Shown: positions 23,804-36,100 of the stretch, piece by piece
Position numbering within the stretch: position 1 is the first letter of the stretch
Layout of the letters: the number at the start of each line of letters is the position of its first letter
Origin: Rehmannia glutinosa
Taxonomy: Eukaryota > Streptophyta > Magnoliopsida > Lamiales > Orobanchaceae
Direction: 5' to 3'
Length of the DNA stretch: 64,000 nt
Assembly (NCBI GenBank): GCA_016081115.2
Contig: CM071931.1
Location: 16,034,317 to 16,098,316, forward strand
The notes under the pieces: generated by a model
What the model was told of the DNA's origin: nothing
The model's database searches: none
The model's input: the letters and a program-made list of their open reading frames with translations, nothing else
Program-made: the position numbers and the translations under genes

Positions 23804-23926
23804 GGGATAATTACACATCCTTGAGATTTAGCCTAATTACAAAATAAATCTAGTTATGTTTTAAAAAAGATAACGGGAATTTTTTATAATTAAGCTAAAC
23901 TTCATGGGTGTTTTTGCAATCATCCC
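23804..23926. mobile_element. Short MITE of the GGGATAATTAC family (Mutator-type TSD)
   Basis: 123 bp. Ends GGGATAATTACAC and GCAATCATCCC are inverted. Flanks AAAATAAAA and AAAATGAAA match at 8 of 9. It belongs to a family repeated at 36939, 38065, 38491, 48604, 50907 and 51746. Confidence 0.72.
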
Positions 23927-24174
23927 AAAATGAAAACATGAAAAATTGAGCTATAGTAGAACGGTAAATATATAAAAATATTGAGCTCTTGTAGAATGCT
24001 ATACTAAATACAAAATGATTGAAAGGGTTAAGGAATTTAAAATTAATAGCATAGATAAGTGAATATTACTATGTCAAGTAACATAATTTTGACTAGGAAC
24101 ATAATGTGGTTGTAATATATTGTTCAACTGGAAAAAAACTAGTACACTAATTTATTCATATTGTGGTCATGATA

Positions 24175-27100
24175 CATCAAATTTACTTTTCGTCCCACAA
24201 GAAAGGGGTCAAACACTTTTAGTCTCATAATTTGCTCTTTTGGTCTCAAATTATTTCTTTTAGCAAATTTAGTACTATACAAATCAAAAGTTGCAACTTT
24301 AGTACCAAAACTAATAAAAACTTAACTGATCATTAACTCTATTCTTATAGGACCAAAAATGTATTCTTCTCAAAATTAATCAAATAAAAGAAAAATAAAT
24401 ATTTGAAAAATCTAAAAATTGCCTAACAATTCGAAACTTGTTTTAAAGAAATAAAAACTATGTGAATTTGTTTGAATAAAGTTTTCGAAAATCCATTAAA
24501 TAATTTTACAATTTAAAAATTAGAAAATATAGAAAATCCGATAATTTGTTTGAAAAACTAAAAATTGTAAAAAATCTAAATTATTTTAAAATCCAAAATT
24601 TACAAAAAATAAAATATGAAAATTGTTAAAAGAAAAACTATAAATTGTTTAAAAAAAATTAACCTTTATTTAAAATATTTGAAAAAATTTAAATTATAAA
24701 ATAAAAAAACTCAAAATTATTTTCAAAAACTTGTTTTAAGAATTAGAAAATTATTTCCAATATTAATAAATAATTTAAAATATAAAATTAAAAAATCTTG
24801 AATTTTTTTCCCGAAATCAAAGGTAGAAATTTCATTAACAAAGCAGACGAATCGCAACTCATTACAAATAACGAGGGGAGGAACAAATTGCCACTCCTTG
24901 ATACCGGACATAACTCCGGACACTTGTGCGGCCTGCCATTGAAACAAGTTAGAGCCTCGCAAAATTAACAATCTGAGATGGAGTCTTGCTACTCTCTTTG
25001 CCATACAATTTGATTTCTATTATTCCATATTGCCCACAAAATCATTGTCGCCTTACCCTTCATCTCATAAGATAAGCTTTCCCACAATTTGTTAAGGCAA
25101 GACATGAACGATAAATTATCCAAGAAGATCTCATCAACACCAAACAGACTCCAACAACTTTTTGTACACGGGCAAAAGAAAAACACATGAGCATTTTTTC
25201 GACAACAACATAACAAACAGGGCATAGGGAGATATATGAATTCGAACTTGCCTCGAAATTAATCTTTCTTTTGTTGGTAATGCTTTATGACCCACTCTCC
25301 ATACCAAATTCTTAACTTTAGCGGGTATTTTCAAAGACCCATCGCCCTTTCCAAATCGAACAATTGCTCAAAATTCAAACGGTTATCCATTCTTTACACA
25401 ACAAACGATACCCCAATTTTACGAGTAAACTCCTTTTTTCCTGTCCATATCCAAGTATCTTCAATAGTCTAGAGCTCGGAGGGATCTCAAGGATTAAATG
25501 TTGATCTCTATCATAAAGAGGTCCCTTATGATATCAACACCCCATTGCAAATTATTAGGCACCATTAAGTTATGAACAGAGATATCCTCCAATTGATTGT
25601 AATGAGAAGTGACAAAGGCATTTTCCCCAGGTAACCACGGATTGTGCCAAACTGAAATGTTTTTCCGTTCCCACTTTTCATCTACAATTACTTACAACAA
25701 AGTCTCTGGTCCAAGATACTACGCCAAATAAAACAAGGATTACGACCAAGTTTGGCATTAATCAAACTTGTCGAAGGACAATACCTGGCCTTGAAAGTGC
25801 GAGCCACAAATGAGTTCGGTTTATTTGCATCCTCTAAATCGCTTCCCAAAAAGAGCTAAATTAAATTGCAAGCATCCAAATTTAGGCCCCGGGCTTTTAT
25901 GTGCACAAAGCTTATCCCATGAAAGCCAATTAATTCCTCTTTGAGCATCCCCTCATTTACCCCCACAAAACGAATTCATCGTCCTTTTGATTTCCGCACA
26001 AAACTCTTTTTGGAAGTAGAAAATGCTCATTGCATAGATAGGCACAACTTGTGCAATGATTTTTAACAATATCTCTTTCCCGCCCGTGAGAGTATTTTAT
26101 GTTTCCAACCTTGTAGCCTATTCCATAGTTTCTCTTTAATGAAGGCAAATATTTGTCTCTTATTCTGACCAACCAAGACGGGAGACCCAAGTAAGAACCG
26201 TGATTTTCAGTGAGCTGAACGTTGAGTTGCTCACAGATAATCCGAATGTTCCTCAGGATCGGTTTTACTGAATGAGATAGAGGACTTGCATAGTTGATAA
26301 TTTGACCTAAGGCATTTGAGTACAAGTCAAGACAAAGTTGAATTCGAGCACATTCCTCTCGATTGGCTCTAAAGATTAAGAAACTATTGTCGGCAAAAAA
26401 ATAAATGGGACACACTTGGCGCACTTCTCGCAAATTGACACCCATGGATCCATCATTTAGACTCAAATTTTTGTATAATAGTCGAAAGACCCTCCCCACA
26501 AAGGATGAATAAATAAGGTGACAAAGGATCACATTGTCTCAAACCACGACTCAGCTAAAAAAATCAAATTCAAAATCCTCATGCAATACTCTATACCTCA
26601 CCGTTGTCACACGTAACATAATAAGTTCGACCCAACTTGTATGAAAACCCAATTTCAATAAAGATAGCTTTCAAGTAAGACCATCCGATTCTATCATATG
26701 CCTTGCTCATATTGATCTTAAAAGTCTGCTACCCCATTCTTTCCTTGTCGTTTTCTTTTAAGGTAATGATTTATCTCAAAAGCTACCATGATATTATCCG
26801 ATATAACCCTTTGGGGTACAAAAGCACTTTGAAACTCCGAGATAATACCAGGCATAATCTGCTTAAGCCTGTTTCTCCTTTTAAAGGTTCATTTGAATTT
26901 CCTGCCCCAGAGATAGTTAATGCACCGATAATGCCAAATCCTTTCATATAGAAATCGTTGCCCCATCGGTTCTAAATTGTAGGAAGTAATCGCCCCATGA
27001 GCAAAAACTTTCCCTTTGCATGAAAATTTTCTCACGAAAATTAGGCCCATCCGCTCCCGATCGCTTTATGGAATAATTGCCATCGGCATCTTGATTCTTA

Positions 27101-28943
27101 CCGGAATCATCAACACGGATAGAAGAACGCAACCACAGGGCACCAGATTGGTTTTGTTGTCTACGATTCGGAGCCCATAACCATGATCCATACGCCTGCT
27201 TCTTCCTTTGCTGATTGAGCATTGAATAATTTCTCACATAATTTATCGAAATGACCAAGGAATCCGCAGTAAAAACAAAAAGTGGGTAGTCTTTCATATT
27301 TAAAATGTTTCCATACCCATTCGCCCCCTTGCTTCTTAATTTTCATTCTTCTTTTAAGAGGAGTACGAACATCAAAAGATACCCGAATACACATATAATA
27401 TTGCCAAACACCTGTAAAATTATGTTCATCAGACTCCAAGAAAACTCCAATGAATTCCCCAATACTCTTTCCAATTTTTCCCGTCATGAAACCAAATGGC
27501 AAGTCATACACTTGTAACTTGTACCCACACTTTTTATTGTGGAATAATTGAGCTTTAGTCGGTTGTTCACCCACATGCAATCATTTTGTAATCAAAAGCA
27601 AATTGTCGAAAGTCCAAGACCCGTTCGTCTGAACACGTGTGATATCCAACTCGTGAAAGAGTTGAAATAAGAAAAGATTAGGACCTAACTCCTTAATATG
27701 AACACCTTTAATTGGTCTCCAAATGGCAACAAACATATTTTTCATCGCCAAAAAATTAACTTGACGTTCCGATAAAAATCAACCAACAAGACACCATCGA
27801 AGATCATGGGGTGGTTCATCCAATTTTGGTCCATCAATCAGTAATCCTCCTTCCTCCTCTTCCAATTGCATACGGGTACATAGGTCGTCTATTGAGGGAT
27901 TTTTTTGTTACATTATGGAAACAGAAAGAAAAAACCAGAAGAAAGACAAAAAGAATATTTTAAAACTTGTTAGAGAAACAAGACAAAACAAGACTTGTCA
28001 GAAGACAATAAAAGCCACCAATTTAATGAGTGTTTCTATTCCAAAAGAATCATCTTGAAAATTATTTGAAATATGAAAATTTGTCTAAAATCTAAAAATG
28101 GATTAAAAACTGAAAACTACTGAAGACTTTTGAAAATTGTTACAAAGAATTCTGATTTTTTTATAAAATCCAAAAGGAGTAAAAACTTGATTTTGTTTTT
28201 TAAAAAGCTAAAAATATTTTAATTAATTTGACAATTGCTTCAAATATGTAAAAAATATCTAAAAATTAAAGAAAATATTGAAAATTATTTTAAAAATCTA
28301 ATAATTGTTTAAAAATCTTAAATTTATTGTAAATTCAGAATATTAAAATTTTGAAATATTTAGATAATTTTAGAGTTTTTTTTTTTAAAAATGTTTTTCA
28401 AAATTTTAAAAATAGTTTTGAGTTTTTCATTTTAAAACTAAAAATATTTTTAAATTTTTTTAAATAAATGTCAATTTTCTTATAATAGTTTGTACTTTTT
28501 TTTAACAATTTTGATCTTTTATTTTTTGTAAATTTTTGGATTGTAAAATAATTACGGATTTTTAATTTTTAGGTTTTCAAACAACTTATGAGATTTTTTA
28601 TATTTTAAAACAATTTTCTCAATTTTTTAAAGCTTTTTTCAAAAAAATACAAATAGTTTTCAAGTTTTTAAATAATTTTTCAAAATTGCTAGACAATTTT
28701 TCAGATTTTTCAAACATTGTTTTTTTCCTTTTATATGATTAATTTTGGAAGAAATGCACTTTTGGTCTCGTGAGAATAGAGTCATTAAGTTAAATTTTTC
28801 GTTAATTTTAGGACTAAAGCTACAACTTTTAATATGTATGGGATTAAAAATTTGCTAAAAAAATTATTTGAGACCGAAGAACAAATTATGGAACTAAAAA
28901 TATTTAACCGCTTTTCTTATGGGACCAACGCCGCAATTTTCTC
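24175..28943. mobile_element. Long-inverted-repeat element (Mutator-like) enclosing a LINE
   Basis: Flanked by identical GGTCATGATA (24165-24174 and 28944-28953). The left arm (24175 to about 24800) and the right arm (about 28040-28943) are inverted copies. For example, GTCTCATAATTTGCTCTTTT on the left matches AGTTCCATAATTTGTTCTTC on the reverse complement of the right, and matches such as TGAAAAATCT-AAAATTG continue inward. A 9-10 bp TSD with arms over 500 bp suggests a Mutator-like origin. No transposase is visible; the centre is a decayed LINE. Confidence 0.78.
24820..27920 (-). pseudogene. L1-type LINE remnant (ORF1, RT and zf-RVT), endonuclease missing
   Basis: Reading leftwards: ORF1-like DUF4283/CCHC protein from about 27880 to 27000, including LQVYDLPFGFMTGKIGKSIG and zinc-knuckle FCFYCGFLGHFDKLCEKLF near 27270. 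Then an abrupt jump with no endonuclease near 26950, RT fragments around 26700-25950 (MSKAYDRIGW near 26690; YFFADNSFLIFRA near 26370, where the usual YADD is changed; SYLGLPSWL near 26190), and zf-RVT around 25330 (KIPAKVKNLVWRVGHKALPT). It ends near 24830 with MILWAIWNNRNQIVW. Many stops. It lies between the arms of the 24175-28943 element. Confidence 0.82.
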
Positions 28944-29040
28944 GGTCATGATAATAAGTTGTTCTTATATACATTCAATGTCCTTATATATACATCCATA
29001 GTTTAATGAAAAACTTGTACATTCATTTAATCAAGTTGTC

Positions 29041-29044
<4 letters not shown>

Positions 29045-29089
<45 letters not shown>
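29045..29089. repeat. (TA)n microsatellite
   Basis: Uninterrupted TA run of about 45 bp that abuts the left end of the inverted-repeat element at 29090. Confidence 0.95.
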
Positions 29090-29092
<3 letters not shown>

Positions 29093-29339
29093 ATGGATCA
29101 AATAGGTCCTTCTACTTGGGGTGAGTCCATGGTACACATCCAAACCATAGATTAACAATTTTGGGTGGTCCAGATTTTTAGGGCTTTTTATGTTTATTTT
29201 TTGTTTCAACAATTAAAAAGGGTAGGTGGTAATTTGGCACTTTAGAATCGATTGCTAAAGATTTCATTCCCTTTTTCACGCGATTTCACCCACTCTTCAC
29301 GCACTCTCTCCAAATGTTTCGCTTTCAAAAAAAATCTAT

Positions 29340-30335
29340 GTTGCTTATGTAGTATAGGGTTGTTGCTTATGACTTGCTTATATAGTTAATATATATGTAG
29401 GGGTGTCAATCGTGTCGTGTTTCATGTTCGCGGGTCGTGTTTTTACACAGGTATTACATTCCATGTAACCACGAACCCGAACCCGACCCATTTAATTATT
29501 CGTGTCAAGATACACGACCGAACACGACCGTTTATGACACCGGATAACCCGACACGACACGAAAAACCCGTATAATTTAAACTTGACACGAAAAAAATAA
29601 AATAAAAATCGAGAAAAAATTTAAATTACAAATAAAAAATACATTAAATATTAAAAATTATTAAAAGAATGCATTTAATAATTTTTCCATCATCATATAA
29701 CCAACTAAAACATCACAAAATATTAAAATAATATATCACTATAAAATTAAATGGGTTACATAGGTCAATCGTAATGACCAGCGGGTCGACCCACTGACCT
29801 ATTTATTTTTCGTGTTATCCGTGTCCGACCGATTTTGACCCGAACCTCGTTAAGGGTTGTACTGCACCTGCTAAATTCGTGTTAGGTTCGTGGTCGGTAA
29901 TCGTGTCGTGTCACAAATTGACGCCCTATATATATGTGATGCATGTGTAGTGTATATTCATTGCTTATGTAGTATATGCTTATCGCTTATGTAGTATGGG
30001 TTTGTTGCTTATGACTTGCTTATTTAGTTAATGTATTCGTGGTGCATACATAGTGTATATTCGTTGCTTATGTAATATAGACTTGTTGCTTATGTAGTAT
30101 GAGTTTGTTGCTTATGACTTGCTTATGTAGTTAATGTATCCGTGGTGCATATGTAGTGTATATTCGTTGCTTATGTAGTATAGACTTGCCGCTTATGTAG
30201 TATGGGTTTGTTGCTATGACATGCTTATTAGTTAATGTATTCGTGGTGCATACGTAGTGTATATTTGTTTATGTAGTATCGGATTGTTGCTTATGTAATA
30301 TGGATTTGTTGCTTATGACTTGCTTATGCGATTAA
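29340..30335. repeat. ~80-bp minisatellite, about 5-6 copies, split by a MITE
   Basis: Repeated words: ttgcttatgtagtatgggtt, gttgcttatgacttgcttat, agttaatgtattcgtggtgc, atatgtagtgtatattcgtt. The first part (29340-29397) and the later part (29937-30335) are separated by the MITE at 29398-29928. Confidence 0.8.
29398..29928. mobile_element. hAT-type MITE inside the minisatellite
   Basis: 531 bp flanked by identical TATATATG (29390-29397 and 29929-29936). Ends TAGGGGTGTCAATCGTGTCG and ATTGACGCCCTA are inverted repeats. CGTGTCGTG-rich near both ends, AT-rich in the middle. Confidence 0.88.
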
Positions 30336-30751
30336 TTGTATATAAACCATGACACATCTACACAAGCAACAAATTACATCTTCATAAGCAAACTTGAATC
30401 AAGTCAAGCTCTAGCAACTATGGCAAATTTTTCGCAACATTTTTCACACAATAGTGCGTTGAAGAAGAATGATGAATGATTTCACAGTAGTGGGTTGAAG
30501 AAGAAGAAATATGAGATTTGTTCACGTTGAATTTGACGTGAGATTTGCATAGATTGTGTGACCATAATGTGAACAGAATCCCATGAATATTGGGTAATTT
30601 TATAGGATGACTAATTTATCCTCGCTCTAATTGCCAACATTTAATCTGAAATTTTTAGCTCTAAAATCACAACCATTGAAAAATCTAGATATGTGACTAG
30701 GATTGATCCCTATGGACTTACCCTAAGAGGTGGTCTCATATAACCCTCTCC

Positions 30752-30754
<3 letters not shown>

Positions 30755-30788
<34 letters not shown>
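30755..30788. repeat. (TA)n microsatellite
   Basis: TA run of about 33 bp at the right end of the inverted-repeat element. Confidence 0.93.
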
Positions 30789-30789
<1 letters not shown>

Positions 30790-33120
30790 TCAATATTAGA
30801 TGGAAGTTTTTGTTTTTCTTCACGTATGGTTGTTACATGAATGTATATTTATATTATATATAAAAAAATCGATATATTACTTTATATTTGAAGTTGTTTG
30901 AAAAATAACTATTTTTTAATAACGGGAAAAATGCGATCACTATATTTTGGGTGTGTTAGGTAAACCCTCGGGATTGGCGCAATAACGCCTCAAATCCACG
31001 CTAGTCGGCTAATAAGGTAAACTATACTAGATAGGTTATGTGCGTGATTTAACCAAGTGATCCGGAAGTGGGAATTTGAATTTGAGATCTCTGGTTTCAA
31101 AAACCCATCCAAGGAGTGGCTCACAACTATTCTTAACTCTACTTGTTAATTCCTTTTTCTTTTTACTATTTGTCAAATACTTAGACTCACTTTCTTCACA
31201 ATCTTTTTCCAATCACATGCTTAATTAATAAGTAATAACTAAGAAAAAGAATACCCTTGGATTAACATAATTCAAGAAATCCAATTTCCACCTTTCAAAA
31301 AAAAAAAAAAAAAAAATCCAATTTCCAAGTCGCACTAAATTAACCATCTTAATCACCGTTTAATTCTGAGTGAAGTTGGAGACAATCTTAAGAAAAAAAT
31401 CATTTTCTTGTTATATAATCAGTTTTCAATATGATATATGTAACTCCTAGAAGATGTGAAATCTCCAATTTCAAATAAGTTAATTAAAAATGATATGATC
31501 ACCATTTTCATAATTTCATGCATATATGGTACGTAAACGTTCCACCTACATCCAATTATATGAATGATATTTTTTTCCTATTTTTCCAAGAATAACCCCT
31601 CTTTTTTAGAGTTTCGAATCCTCTATTCGAATTGTGTTTGATCTTATCAAATATGAAAACTATTTAACAGATGATTCGACTTGTATTTTAGGTCCTTAGG
31701 AGAGGAAAAACACGTGTCTAGCTAAAAACTTCCATTGAATTTTCGGAAGTTCTTTTGTCCGAAAGAAACGCGTGTTTGGACCCACACATTTATCCATTAT
31801 CAAAGAATGCCAAATTACAATGATTGCTTAAGAGTGTCAAAAGTGAAATCCTCCAAATATTTTATTATTTTTGGATTTTTTACTAAACAGTCTAATGAAA
31901 AACCACAACACAAATTGCATGTGCAAGGTCAATGTTGTGCATGTTTAGGTTATTGGATTTATACTATTAAATTGTAATAGGTCTGTCCTTACCTAAAAAA
32001 CAAAATAAAAGAGAATTATAATCTGAAATCCATAATATCATTTTATGCTGGTCACAAATATGGAAAAAAAACCAATATAATTTGGACTTGTAGTGTTACA
32101 GATAACAATAACTATATCTAAGATTTATACATCAAAAGTTTGCAATGATTTGACTAGCCAAAGTTATATTTATATTATAAAGTAAATAATATACTAAACA
32201 TATTCTTTTTTTTATTTGAATGGATATTAAATAGCATTGTTAAATGCAAATTAGCAATAACTTTATGAATAGAATAGTTAACTCATCATTGAAGCACAAT
32301 ATATAATTAAAATAAGTAAACTATAATCATTTTTACTTCTATATCACTAAATTAGTTTTTGTTTTGATTTTTATTGCATGCAACTTTATATATGAACATA
32401 AGATATACACAAACATATATATTTTAATGTTTGATATATGGAGAATTAGAATTGGGTGGACTATAGCAGTCAACTTTGTGTTTAAGTGGTAGAAATTTGT
32501 GCTTTTGCTTCTCAAGGTAATTAACCCAATTTCAATCTATATGAGTGCGTGGATTCTATCTCCTATTTTTAGAGCTGGCAAAATGTGGGTCGGGTTAGCC
32601 CGGCCTGAGCCCATGGAGCCAATGACAAATTCGGCCCACAAAAATATTTAGCATAGTCCAACCTGCGTTTACAACTTGTACACAAAAATTCTTGGGTCGG
32701 GCTAAAATTCCGGCCACACCCAGCACATAAGCCAATCGAACCAGGTCAAGAAATCATAACATAGTCCGGCTAGCCCAAATCTCGGGTCGGGCTGCATTTT
32801 GCCTGTTCCACCTACTATACCCCTAAAAAAATTAGGTGGACAGTAGACATCTTTTTCAAAAGGGGTAACCTGGTCATTTGAATATCTGAAACCAATGTAA
32901 AGGTTTCCTTTTTTTTTTATATTAAGTTCTTGGACTAAGTCAATTTGAAACCTCTGTAAATTATTCTGTTTTTCTGCTCTCTCTTCAAAAGACGAACTAT
33001 TAGGCAGAAAAAATAATATAGAAATTAAAAATCCAGCCTTGGGTGTTTGAAGAGAGATATTGCATTTTATCCATCCTAACTGATATTCGCAATTGTTTAT
33101 TGTGATTTGGGTGTTTCAAA
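30789..33120. other. Intergenic region upstream of the TRF-like gene
   Basis: AT-rich, no gene seen. It includes a poly(A) insertion with flanking duplication at 31277-31327. A probable decayed hAT-type repeat rich in GGGTCGGG/GCCCGACC words lies at about 32570-32830 (inward-facing ggcaaaatgtgggtcgg and gggctgcattttgcc). The last 200 bp before 33121 should hold the promoter, but I cannot point to a clear TATA box. Confidence 0.45.
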
Positions 33121-36100
33121 ATGATGGTTCATTGGATGGGATCATTGCATTTCGAGGAGGTGGAGGATTTATCCGAAGAGGAGTACGGTTCTCTCACCAA
33201 ACGGTCTCGTTTCACCGCCTCTTCTCTTAATCAGGTTTTTATTTTTATTTTTATTTTTATTTTTGTCTTTTTTTTAATCAAAGTATCGCTTTGTAAGTGC
33301 TTTGCCAAATGCCATTGTTGTTTCTGGGTTTTGAGTTCTTGATTATTGATGTGATCTGTTTGGCTGCGAGATTGAGTTCAAGTTCTATTGCTATGTGAAT
33401 CTTTCGACTTTTTTTTTGTGGGGGTGGGGGTATGAGATTTTAGATGAAAATTGAAGAAAATGAACTGATCAGGATATAAAGTAATTTATTTCAAGAATGT
33501 AATCTTCGCACATTCTCTTGTTTTTCTGTGTTTTGCTGTTTCTTTTAGTTGTGGATTAGGCTTAGGGGTTGGTGTTGTGAGTTTTTGGAGTTTCACTTTT
33601 CTCTTCTGTTAATTTCCATTATATGTTATTGATTTGGCTGACAGTATTGACACCCCCTTTTCCTCTAAACACACCCACCTTTTAAATACACCACCCCACT
33701 TTTTACACCCCATAATTTCCAATTTTATGGTTGCATAAAAACCCTAGGTGGCACGATAGGTTTTCCGCCATCATGCCACATGGCACGATGACATTTTCGC
33801 CATCATGCAACATGACACGATGGCACAATGGATGATGGTGTTTTGCCATCATGCCACGATGGCATGATGGATTTTTTTGTCATAGTGTGTGATCGTGCCA
33901 AGTGTCGCATTGCTACTATGCGACCGTATTTTTCAACCTGAAAATTTGAGAAATAACATATTTTATGCTATAAAACTAAGAATATACATTCATTATTTGG
34001 GATATGAATACTTTATTGTCCGTATTTTCAACAAATTGGGCGTTGGAAAAATCTAGGGTTTATACCAAAAAAAAATTCAACTTTCTTCAAGAAAAAGAAG
34101 AATGTGGGTGAATGATGTGGTTGTATTTAGAACTTCTTTAAGTAAGGGTAATATAGTCTTTTAAGTGAATGGCATTTTTGCAATTATATGGAGGTGGGTG
34201 TATTCATCAATTTTGGAGGTGTGAATAGTGCCACCCTATTGATTTGAGTTACTGTTTTATTCTTCCTTTGTAACAGTGGAGTCCCCAAAACCATGAGTTT
34301 CCAATCCCACCGTCGCATAACAATCCACTTGATGAGCCGAGTCCTTTGGGCTTGCGGCTTAGGAAGAGCCCATCTTTGTTAGACTTGATCCAGATGAGGC
34401 TCTCCCAGGGAAAAAATGCTTCTATTGCTGCTGCACATAGTGGGATTGTCAAATCTGAAATCAATAAAGATGTGAAGCAAATTGCTGCTTCAGGTGCAGG
34501 TGCAAATGACAAATTGAAGGCTTCGAATTTTCCGGCTTCATTGTTGAGAATTGGCAGTTGGGAGGTAATGGTTATGAACTTCGCCTAACATATGATATTT
34601 GAGTCATTAATGTGTTCAGTGTTCGAAATAATTTCTCATGTTGGTTTTTGGATGATGTGATTATCTGGGGTCTTTTCTAGTGAACCAGCAAACTGATTGG
34701 AATGAGGTTGTTATAATTTAAAATATAAATCTACTCATAACAACACTCAAATAAGAACTGGATGTTTACCGTGATTAAGAAGTCTATGAAAATAAATAAT
34801 TTACGGACAATGTAGGCAAATTTATTTTGCAGTTGTGTTTGGCAAACTACTGTTCTACTTTAAGTAGAATGGTAAGCCAATTTATCTGAACTTATTTTTT
34901 GATTGACACTTATTTGAATCATGGTGTTGGAACTAACAAGTGTTATTTGCTTTTCACTTATAAGAGTGACAGTTGAATGCTTGTTATGAAATTACTTGAT
35001 GAAATGTGTTATTAACCTCTCATTAAATACCATAATTTGCAATATTTTAGAATGAAGTGAGCTAAGCTGAGATCTGCTAAATTTGGCTCATCCGAATTAG
35101 ATTGGATTAGGAACAGAGGAAATTTGATCCTACTTCTAGAGGTTCCAAAGACATTTTTAATGTGTTTAATCTTTTGCCTATTGCTGACATAGCATTATCT
35201 GACAGTATGCATCAAGATATGAAGGTGATCTGGTGGCTAAGTGTTATTTTGCAAAGCATAAACTTGTGTGGGAAGTTCTCGAAGGTGGTCTCAAGAGTAA
35301 AATAGAAATCCAGTGGTCTGATATTATGGCTCTTAAAGCTGTCTGTCCCGATAATGGTCCTGGATCTTTAACCATAGTGGTAATCTGTTTTTTTCATCTT
35401 ATATTAATAAAATTTTGTTCAACTGCATAACAGCATAAGTATATATGTGATTCCAGATCTTCTTCTTGATTCAATAATCATTTTTAACTTGTGTGGTCCA
35501 GCTGGCCCGGCAGCCTGTCTTTTCCGTGAGACCAATCCACAACCCAGAAAACACACTCTCTGGCAGACATCCTCAGACTTTACTGATGGACAGGCTAGCA
35601 TAAATAGGTAAGGCCTTTAAGATATTATTTTCTTTTTTCCTTTTCATTGCAATGATTGAACCTCATGAAAGAAATCTTTGCATAGTTTTTACATAGTTAC
35701 TCTTTTCTGGGTTGCCACGATTTTGTGTACTGTATCCACATTATGACCAGACAATTCCTGGGCTCTTGTCATGCATGCTTGAATTTCCATTTTTCCTCCA
35801 ATTTTTAACTTTTGATGAAGAACCATTCACCATTTCTTCATTTTAAGTTGTTCAAACTAACCTATCATAGGAAGTGTAACCACATTCAGTTTGGAATATA
35901 AGAAAACTAAAATATGAATCTTAAGGCTTCCATGTTATTTCAGGCTATGCTTGATATTGGTTGAGGACTCGTTATCGTTTATTTGAAAAAAAGGAAATCC
36001 CAAGTCTAGCGTGCATGTCGCTTGTATGTTTAAAGTTTATCTTAGGATGGTTGTAACATAGATTACATTAATTAATGTAAGTCGTAAGATTTTACCTACT

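Larger units (their letters stand above)
29090..30757. mobile_element. TA-flanked inverted-repeat element carrying a minisatellite
   Basis: Left end region (aaataggtccttctacttgg, then gtgagtccatgg) is mirrored by the right end (reverse complement: GAGACCACCTCTTAGGG, then TAAGTCCATAGGG). Both ends are bounded by TA runs. The inside carries repeats of ~80 bp built on TTGCTTATGTAGTATGGGTT, from 29340 to 30330, interrupted by a hAT MITE. No coding sequence. Superfamily not determined; a TA target would suit a mariner or similar type, but TA runs also arise by slippage. Confidence 0.55.
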
